A DNA stretch of 64,000 nucleotides from contig CAKZFX010000020.1 of the NCBI GenBank assembly GCA_936908745.1, positions 1 to 64,000 of the forward strand. Direction: 5' to 3'. Below are positions 58,908-64,000 of the stretch, piece after piece. This DNA comes from an uncultured Chitinophagaceae bacterium. Lineage in GTDB: Bacteria; Bacteroidota; Bacteroidia; Chitinophagales; Chitinophagaceae. A program made the position numbers and the translations under genes. How positions within the stretch are numbered: position 1 is the first letter of the stretch; each line of letters starts with the position of its first letter. Under the pieces are notes generated by a model that ran no database searches, was not told the origin of the DNA, and saw only the letters and a list, made by a program, of their open reading frames with translations.

Positions 58908-59246
58908 ATGAACATCGAAACGCTCCGTGAGTATTGTTTAGCAAAAGATGATGTGGAAGAAACACTACCTTTTGGCCCTGACACATTGGTGTATAAAGTA
59001 AAAGGCAAAATATTCCTGCTTACGGGCCTTGATAATCCGCAATTGAGTTTCAACGTAAAATGTGATCCCGAAAAGGCATTGGAGCTGCGTGAAGAATATG
59101 ATGCGGTGCAACCCGGTTATCACATGAATAAAAAACACTGGAATACGGTTGTGGTGGATGGAAGCGTTCCCGGCAAACTGTTGAAAGAATGGATTGATCA
59201 TTCGTATGACCTGGTAGCGGGGAAAAAGAAAGCAAAGAAACAGTAA
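58908..59246 (+). CDS. MmcQ/YjbR-family protein
   Basis: 112 residues of the MmcQ/YjbR family, a double-wing-type fold related to the cysteine-rich DNA-binding CyaY-like proteins. Features: CLAKDDVEETLPFGPDTLVY near the N-terminus, KGKIFLLTGLDN, VQPGYHMNKKHWNTVVVDG and a basic tail (AGKKKAKKQ). The function of the family is not established; DNA binding is suspected from structure. Single gene. Confidence 0.88.
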   Translation: MNIETLREYCLAKDDVEETLPFGPDTLVYKVKGKIFLLTGLDNPQLSFNVKCDPEKALELREEYDAVQPGYHMNKKHWNTVVVDGSVPGKLLKEWIDHSYDLVAGKKKAKKQ

Positions 59247-59278
59247 CTTGCAGATTATCTCATATTCAAATTCCACTC

Positions 59279-60421
59279 TTGCAACTGCAATCCAAATTAC
59301 CCAATGTAGGCACTACCATCTTTACTGTAATGAGTAAGCTGGCTGCTGATCATAAAGCTATCAATTTAGGACAAGGCTTCCCTGATTTTTCCATGAGCCA
59401 TGAACTGACGGCACTGGTAAATGAAGCCATGCAAAAAGACTTCAACCAATATGCGCCGATGCCGGGCTGGTTGCCATTGCGGGAAGCGATTGCAGAAAAG
59501 ATCCATTATTTATATCAAACAAAAGTCAATCCTGACACCGAAATTACGATTACGCCGGGTGGAACCTATGCGATTTATTCAGCGTTCACCGGCATCTTAC
59601 AGCCGGGCGATGAAGTGATCGTTTTTGAACCGGCTTACGACAGTTATATTCCCAATATAGAAGTGAACGGGGCGAAAGCGGTACGGATTAATTTGGTTTA
59701 TCCTGATTATCATATTGATTGGGCGGCTGTGCAGCAGGCGATAACACCGAAAACAAAAGCGATTATTATTAATTCACCACACAACCCGACGGGTACGGTG
59801 ATCAGTGAAAAAGATATTGAGGAACTAAGAAAGATTGTCAGCGGAACCAATATCTATATCGTCAGCGATGAAGTATATGAGCATCTGATCTACGATGAAA
59901 TTCCACATCAAAGCCTGCTGCGTTATCCTGATTTATTTGAAAGAAGTTTTGTTTGTTTCTCTTTTGGCAAAACCTACAATTGTACCGGCTGGAAGATCGG
60001 TTATGCCGTTGCGCCTGCCGCACTGATGCATGAGTTTCGCAAAGTGCATCAATACAATTGTTTTTCTGTATTTACCCCAGCGCAAGTGGGACTGGCAAAT
60101 TTTCTGCAAAATAAAGAAGCTTATTTGTCGCTGTCGGGATTTATGCAGGCCAGGCGGGATTACTTTAAGCAACTGATGCAACAAACAAGATTTACGCTGC
60201 AAGAGTCTTACGGCAGTTATTTTATCTGTGGCACTTATGAGCGTATCAGTGACGAAGCCGATAAAGACTTTGCAACACGTATCACAAAGGAACATGGTGT
60301 TGCCACAATTCCTGTTTCCGCTTTTTACCAGGATGGAAAAGATGATAAAGTGATCCGTTTTTGTTTTTCTAAAGAAAGGGCTACGTTGGAGCAGGCAGTG
60401 GAGCGATTGATGAAGTTATAG
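59279..60421 (+). CDS. Methionine aminotransferase-like PLP enzyme
   Basis: 380 residues; TTG start at 59279, since no in-frame ATG lies before the conserved QSKLPNVGTTIFTVMSKLA. Fold-type I aminotransferase: INLGQGFPDFS near 38, ITPGGTYAIYSAFTGIL near 95, NSPHNPTGTV near 165, YIVSDEVYEHL near 200 and the PLP lysine in SFGKTYNCTGWKIGY near 232. It is closest in pattern to YbdL methionine aminotransferase and kynurenine-oxoglutarate types. Substrate assignment is by similarity. Confidence 0.9.
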   Translation: MQLQSKLPNVGTTIFTVMSKLAADHKAINLGQGFPDFSMSHELTALVNEAMQKDFNQYAPMPGWLPLREAIAEKIHYLYQTKVNPDTEITITPGGTYAIYSAFTGILQPGDEVIVFEPAYDSYIPNIEVNGAKAVRINLVYPDYHIDWAAVQQAITPKTKAIIINSPHNPTGTVISEKDIEELRKIVSGTNIYIVSDEVYEHLIYDEIPHQSLLRYPDLFERSFVCFSFGKTYNCTGWKIGYAVAPAALMHEFRKVHQYNCFSVFTPAQVGLANFLQNKEAYLSLSGFMQARRDYFKQLMQQTRFTLQESYGSYFICGTYERISDEADKDFATRITKEHGVATIPVSAFYQDGKDDKVIRFCFSKERATLEQAVERLMKL

Positions 60422-60426
60422 ACTCA

Positions 60427-60587
60427 TTAAAGATCTTTTGCCGGTATTTTTTTCACTTTACCGTTTTTATCACCAACTACTAAAAACCATCCCGGCTTTT
60501 TTCCTCGGTGATTAATTTGCTGATCGCTTTGTCAAGAGCAGCCTGAATGCGAATGCTAATATCACTCTTCTTTACATTATCCTTCAT
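60427..60587 (-). pseudogene. Small zeta-partner protein with a frameshift
   Basis: ATG at 60587 overlaps the end of the zeta-like gene by 11 bases. The first 29 or so codons (MKDNVKKSDISIRIQAALDK onward) read well, but the frame then stops early at TAG after a 35-residue product. One extra A in the six-base A run (T run 60497-60502 on the plus strand) restores the frame into WFLVVGDKNGKVKKIPAKDL and TAA at 60427-60429, giving 53 residues. The C-terminal pattern is that of small proteins found beside zeta-type kinases in Bacteroidota, probably antitoxins. Either a recent mutation or an assembly error. Confidence 0.6.
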
Positions 60588-61141
60588 GACTTGCTATTTG
60601 TTTATAGACTTCAAAATTAAAAACTTCTTCGATACCATCCACATTATTCGCAACAAGCTGATACATATGACTGGAGTTATCATATATATGCCATGAGTTG
60701 GCCTTTTCTGCGAAATGTTTAAAATTTTTCAGACCCTTTGCATATCTTCTTTTAATGGTTTCAGCAGGAATATTGTGACCACCTTTACTTACCCTGATCG
60801 CCACACGATTCATAGCTAACTCAACACTTTCAAGAAAGACAAAAAATAAAACTATTTCAAATCCCTCCGTTTTAGCTTTTTCGACCAGTTGCAGGTAGGA
60901 TAACCCGGAAAGCGTGGTTTCAAAAGCAGCTTTGCTTTTTGCGGATCATCGTTTCTATTCTTTCCAGCATTATTCGTGCAGATGCAATAGCTGCCCCTTC
61001 AGGATTAAATGGTGAAAGTCCTCTTGCTATTTCATCAGCATTAATAAATTCAGCAGTCTTGAATACATCTGGTAACAGGCTATAAGCGGCAGTAGTTTTT
61101 CCTGCCCCGTTGCATCCGGCTATAATATACATTGTCGGCAT
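60577..61141 (-). pseudogene. Zeta-toxin-like (AAA_33) kinase with a frameshift
   Basis: ATG at 61141. Walker A GCNGAGKTTAAYSLLP and NADEIARGLSPFNP match zeta-type kinases. The frame breaks after MIRKK. Removing one A from the five-base A run (T run 60936-60940 on the plus strand) joins it to KAAFETTLSGLSYLQLVEKA and the remaining part (MNRVAIRVSKGGHNIPAETI; NSSHMYQLVANN), giving 187 residues. Zeta toxins phosphorylate UDP-GlcNAc; plain AAA_33 kinases do not necessarily. Epsilon antitoxin is absent; a small gene downstream may replace it. As it stands the product is truncated after 73 residues and would be inactive. Confidence 0.75.
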
Positions 61142-61176
61142 ATCGTACTACAAGTTAATAAATTACCTTTACTCAA

Positions 61177-62082
61177 ATGAGTATTGATGGTCGCTACAAA
61201 GGCATCTTCTATATGCTGCTGGCCGCATTGGGTTTTTCACTCATGGGCGGCGCGGCCAAACTGCTGAAAGGAAGTTTTGGTGCAGGCCAACTTGTGTTCT
61301 GGCGAAATATCATTGGTCTCGGTGCTTTGCTTATCAGTTTTTCTGTGAAGCCGCCTGTGAACAAAGGAGGAAAGTTTCAACTGCTTATTTTCCGCGGGCT
61401 GATGGGCACAACGGCCTTGTATACATTGTTGTATTGTATTCTTCATTTGCCGTTGGGCACAGCGATGACATACAACCTGACATCGGCGCTTTTTATTGCT
61501 GTGTTTTCATTCCTGTTATTCCGCGAATACCACGGCCGCTTTGTTTTGTTTGCGGTGTTGCTGGGTTTCTTAGGAATGCTGTTTGTGTATAAACCTGCTA
61601 TTCATTTCCCGTGGTATTATCATATGGCTGGTTTGTTGTCAGGAATTACTTCTGCATTGGCTTATATAACGGTGAACCGTCTTGCGGGTCATTATGATAC
61701 ACGGATCATAGTGCTGGCTTTTATCGGTGGCGGTGTTTTGATCCCTTCGCTTTTTATGGGGATTCGCTACACAATGCCGGTGCCGCCGGATGATGTATTT
61801 TTTATCAACTGGCAATGGCCGGTGGGTATTCAATGGTTCTATATTTTATGGCTGGGACTGGCCGCTTATTTTGGGCAGTACTTTGTAACAAAAGCATATG
61901 GAAGCGATAAGGCTGGTATTGTGTCGGCTATTGGTTATGCCAACATCGTTTTTTCTGTTTTTATCGGGATGGCGCTGGGTGATGCTTTCCCTGACTCGAT
62001 GTCGTTGATCGGGATTTTGCTGATCATTATTTCAGGTATAATTATTTCATTTACAAAGCGCAAGAATGCCCCGCAGAAATAA
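61177..62082 (+). CDS. EamA/DMT-family transporter
   Basis: 301 residues with about ten membrane helices arranged as two EamA repeats (about 10-135 and 145-290): FYMLLAALGFSLMGGAAKLL, GLMGTTALYTLLYCILHLPL, LLSGITSALAYITVNRLAGH and YIGxx-type final helices. Such proteins export metabolites, amino acids or drugs. The substrate is unknown. It diverges from the zeta-like gene with only 35 bases between. Confidence 0.9.
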   Translation: MSIDGRYKGIFYMLLAALGFSLMGGAAKLLKGSFGAGQLVFWRNIIGLGALLISFSVKPPVNKGGKFQLLIFRGLMGTTALYTLLYCILHLPLGTAMTYNLTSALFIAVFSFLLFREYHGRFVLFAVLLGFLGMLFVYKPAIHFPWYYHMAGLLSGITSALAYITVNRLAGHYDTRIIVLAFIGGGVLIPSLFMGIRYTMPVPPDDVFFINWQWPVGIQWFYILWLGLAAYFGQYFVTKAYGSDKAGIVSAIGYANIVFSVFIGMALGDAFPDSMSLIGILLIIISGIIISFTKRKNAPQK

Positions 62083-62105
62083 TTTTTTATTTGTTATATT
62101 AATCG

Positions 62106-62118
62106 TATATTTGCGATA
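62106..62118 (+). promoter_or_regulatory. arsR promoter -7 and overlapping dyad
   Basis: TATATTTG (62106-62113) matches TAnnTTTG. The surrounding ATCGTATATTTGCGAT (62103-62118) is an imperfect inverted repeat (outer ATCG/CGAT), so an ArsR dimer could bind over the -7 element. Confidence 0.45.
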
Positions 62119-62129
62119 TAGGATAAAAT

Positions 62130-62465
62130 ATGGCTACACATAAGAAAGAAGAATTCAGCGTTAAAGAGCAATCACTGGCAGCCTTTGCCAAGGCGATCAG
62201 TCATCCCGCCCGGATCGCTATACTGACAGTATTGGCAAAAAAGAATGAGTGTATTTGTGGCGAGATCGTGGAAGTGCTGCCGCTGGCGCAGAGTACCGTC
62301 AGCCAGCATCTTAAAGAACTAAAAAATGCCGGGTTAATTGATGGCACGGTAGACGGCCCGCGCAGCTGTTATTGTATCAACTGGAAAACCTTTGAAAAAT
62401 TTAATACAGAGTTTAATTCGTTGTTCACTCAACTGAAAGTGAAGAATGAGAAAGCCTGTTGCTAA
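62130..62465 (+). CDS. arsR: ArsR/SmtB-family arsenic-type repressor
   Basis: 111 residues. Winged helix: FAKAISHPARIAILTVLAKK, then metal-site motif ECICGEIVEVL (Cys 41, Cys 43), recognition helix AQSTVSQHLKELKNAGLI, wing DGPRSCYCINW (Cys 80, Cys 82) and terminal ACC. The CxC in the ELCxC position is the As(III)-type sensor site. It should leave its operator on binding arsenite. Followed by a Cys-rich micropeptide and arsC, so an arsenic response is the best reading. Confidence 0.92.
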   Translation: MATHKKEEFSVKEQSLAAFAKAISHPARIAILTVLAKKNECICGEIVEVLPLAQSTVSQHLKELKNAGLIDGTVDGPRSCYCINWKTFEKFNTEFNSLFTQLKVKNEKACC

Positions 62466-62500
62466 AAGTCTTTATTGTTCACCTTTTAAAATAGCAAACC

Positions 62501-62584
62501 ATGAAAGCAAACACAACACTGTTCAATGACCCCGGAAATGGTGGTTGTTGCGGTGGCAGCATTACCGATATGGGATGTTGCTAA
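62501..62584 (+). CDS. 27-residue Cys-Cys micropeptide between arsR and arsC
   Basis: ATG at 62501, TAA at 62582. The peptide starts MKANTTLFNDPGNGG and ends with two vicinal Cys pairs (Cys 16-17 and Cys 26-27) separated by GGSITDMG. It is 36 bases downstream of arsR and followed by a terminator. Vicinal thiols bind As(III) tightly, so it could be an arsenite-binding or delivery peptide, or a redox partner of ArsC. That is inference. I know no family for it. Confidence 0.65.
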   Translation: MKANTTLFNDPGNGGCCGGSITDMGCC

Positions 62585-62590
62585 AAAACA

Positions 62591-62620
62591 AAGGCACTGC
62601 TAACCGGCAGTGCCTTTTCT
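62591..62620 (+). terminator. Hairpin between the micropeptide and arsC
   Basis: A 10-bp perfect stem (AAGGCACTGC / GCAGTGCCTT) with a 6-base loop and a T-rich tail, ending 13 bases before arsC. It would cut arsR-peptide transcripts off from arsC or set their ratio. Confidence 0.8.
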
Positions 62621-62633
62621 TAACTGAAAACGT

Positions 62634-63026
62634 ATGAAAAAGAAATTACTTTTTGTTTGTGTTGAAAACAGCAACCGCAGCCAGATGAGCCAGGCTTTTG
62701 CATTCCTGCTCGGTGGCGAAAAGGTGGAAGCTTATAGCGCCGGGAGCAAGCCATCGGGCATCATCAACCCAAAAGCGATCGCTGCCATGAAAGAATTGGG
62801 TTATGATCTCAGCGTGCATGAAAGTAAGTCGCTGGAAGAAGTAAAGCAGTTTGCCCCGTTTGACGTAGTCGTAACGATGGGCTGCGGCGACGCCTGCCCG
62901 TGGATGCCCGCCCGCCGGTTTGTGGATTGGCAGATCCCCGATCCAAAGCATATGGACCCTGATGATTTTAATAAGGTAAGGGATTTTATCAGGGATAAAG
63001 TAGCGGCACTGCTCTCTTCCTTGTAA
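62634..63026 (+). CDS. arsC: Arsenate reductase (thioredoxin-type, low-MW phosphatase fold)
   Basis: 130 residues. P-loop CVENSNR (Cys 9 to Arg 15, CX5R), then a redox Cys pair at 84 and 88 (TMGCGDACPW), and the catalytic Asp-Pro motif DWQIPDPK near 103. This three-Cys relay is that of the thioredoxin-coupled ArsC of Gram-positive bacteria. It reduces arsenate to arsenite. No arsenite exporter is present in the window. Confidence 0.94.
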   Translation: MKKKLLFVCVENSNRSQMSQAFAFLLGGEKVEAYSAGSKPSGIINPKAIAAMKELGYDLSVHESKSLEEVKQFAPFDVVVTMGCGDACPWMPARRFVDWQIPDPKHMDPDDFNKVRDFIRDKVAALLSSL

Positions 63027-63057
63027 AACAAACCGTTTCTTTGTAAAAAGAATCGTT

Positions 63058-64000
63058 TTGACAACTCCCTTTTTGCCTGATCGTATTTACAAATTCCTTT
63101 TTGCCTTATTAGGGCTTGTGTATACCTGCGGACTTTTTGTGCCGCTGATGGATAATGACTCGGCGCACCACGCCAACATTGCGTTGCACATGCACCTTAC
63201 CGGTGATTATGTAAGCCTTATTGATTATGGAAGGGATTATTTGGATAAACCACATCTTCATTTCTGGCTGGCCGCCTTCAGCTATAAAATTTTTGGCGTT
63301 ACCGGCTTTGCCTATAAATTTCCTTCTTTTCTTTTCACCCTATTAGGCACGTACTCGACCTATCGTTTAGGCAAAACATTATACAATAAAGAAACCGGAA
63401 AATTAGCAGCCTTACTTATTGCCGCGGCTTTTGCCTATATACTGGCGAATAACGATGTGCGCATGGATGCCATACTGACTGCAAGCATTGCATTTGCAAG
63501 CTGGCAACTGGCTGCTTTTATCAGGGAAAAACAATTGATCAATGCTGTTGGTTCCGCATTGGGACTGGCTTTAGGTTTTTGCACCAAAGGACATATCGGT
63601 GTGCTGGTACCACTGGCCGGCGCCTTTTTTTATATTTTATATCTAAAGGATTGGAAGCTTTTCCTGAACTGGAAATTATACAGCATCGTTCCGTTGTTTG
63701 CTTTGTTTATTGCGCCGGTCGTTTATTGTTATTACCTGCAATATAACCTGCATCCCGAAAAAGTGGTGCGTGGCAAAGATCATATTAACGGGGTGAAATT
63801 TATTTTATTCGGGCAAAGTGTGGAACGTTTCCAGGGTGATAGTTTTGGCAGCGACAGCAAGAATGATTATTTCTTTTTCCTGCATTCTTTTCTATGGGCT
63901 TTTGCGCCGTGGAGCATTTTAGCTTATATAGCTATCGGCAACAGGCTGAAAGGATTTGCTAAACGAAAAGGCGAATGGTTTACACCGGCTGTCTTTATCA
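63058..64000 (+). CDS. ArnT-like glycosyltransferase family 39 membrane protein (3' end outside window)
   Basis: Open to the right edge for 314 codons from TTG 63058; no in-frame ATG lies near. The N-terminal part is a membrane helix (FLFALLGLVYTCGLFVPLMD) followed by the GT39 signature DNDSAHHANIALHM, the periplasmic loop with the acidic catalytic pair, and YLDKPHLHFWLAAFSYKIFG. The DKPxLxFW motif is typical of ArnT-type lipid A sugar transferases. Several more membrane helices follow. The target sugar and lipid carrier cannot be named. Placement right after arsC, 31 bases away, seems coincidental to arsenic. Confidence 0.88.
   Translation, partial: MTTPFLPDRIYKFLFALLGLVYTCGLFVPLMDNDSAHHANIALHMHLTGDYVSLIDYGRDYLDKPHLHFWLAAFSYKIFGVTGFAYKFPSFLFTLLGTYSTYRLGKTLYNKETGKLAALLIAAAFAYILANNDVRMDAILTASIAFASWQLAAFIREKQLINAVGSALGLALGFCTKGHIGVLVPLAGAFFYILYLKDWKLFLNWKLYSIVPLFALFIAPVVYCYYLQYNLHPEKVVRGKDHINGVKFILFGQSVERFQGDSFGSDSKNDYFFFLHSFLWAFAPWSILAYIAIGNRLKGFAKRKGEWFTPAVFI

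Overview
The window comes from a Bacteroidota chromosome, most likely a member of the Chitinophagaceae. Several things point that way: promoters of the TAnnTTTG type, often only a few bases upstream of the start codon; a Rho factor with a long Asn/Gln/Lys-rich insert; GLPGLI, LES-type lipoprotein and carboxypeptidase-regulatory/beta-barrel families; a PadR-PspC pair; and a KdpD split into separate sensor and kinase proteins. Assignment to family level is inference from gene content. No rRNA, CRISPR array, prophage or insertion sequence was seen. There is one tRNA (Phe).

Layout. 1-3.3 kb: the end of a secreted protein built from 42-residue repeats, then rho. 3.3-3.7 kb: a RelE-like toxin relic tail-to-tail with an antitoxin-like gene. 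3.8-14.2 kb: housekeeping genes (asnS, an orphan exbD, a PadR-PspC envelope-stress pair, gcvT, comB) with small lipoproteins between them. 14.4-19.4 kb: a large SWIM/SNF2 helicase and a Sel1-repeat protein. 19.5-26.5 kb: two paralogous outer-membrane beta-barrel proteins with Gly-rich loops. 26.4-36.3 kb: a complete high-affinity potassium system on the minus strand: a 27-residue membrane peptide, kdpF, kdpA, kdpB, kdpC, an outer-membrane porin, kdpD sensor domain and histidine kinase, with an NtrC-type regulator just upstream where an OmpR-type KdpE would be expected. 36.4-47.5 kb: a nucleotidyltransferase, an S41 protease operon, a two-component system divergent from a GLPGLI gene, nagA, a sterol-desaturase-like enzyme, and a nitroreductase/HxlR divergent pair. 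47.5-50.3 kb: an accessory stretch (Fic protein, XRE regulator, HNH and GIY-YIG nucleases) lying against the 3' side of tRNA-Phe. 50.4-59.2 kb: recQ, then the operon for surface polysaccharide precursors (kdsD, manC), a PolB-like exonuclease and RidA, followed by secreted proteins of unknown function. 59.3-64 kb: a methionine-type aminotransferase, a frameshifted zeta-toxin pair, a DMT transporter, an arsenic module (arsR, a 27-residue Cys-Cys peptide, arsC), and the start of an ArnT-like glycosyltransferase.

The most interesting signals lie between and inside the annotated genes. A duplicated R-F-R array of inverted half-sites runs into the Fic start codon. GGTTAA direct repeats sit on one helical face between two divergent promoters beside a response-regulator operon. 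A Cys-Cys micropeptide lies between arsR and arsC. Two adjacent toxin/antitoxin-like genes are each broken by a one-base change in an A-homopolymer, in opposite directions. The kdp operon carries an extra micropeptide and a porin and has no visible TAnnTTTG promoter. Intergenic palindromic repeats (two related families) recur at least seven times.
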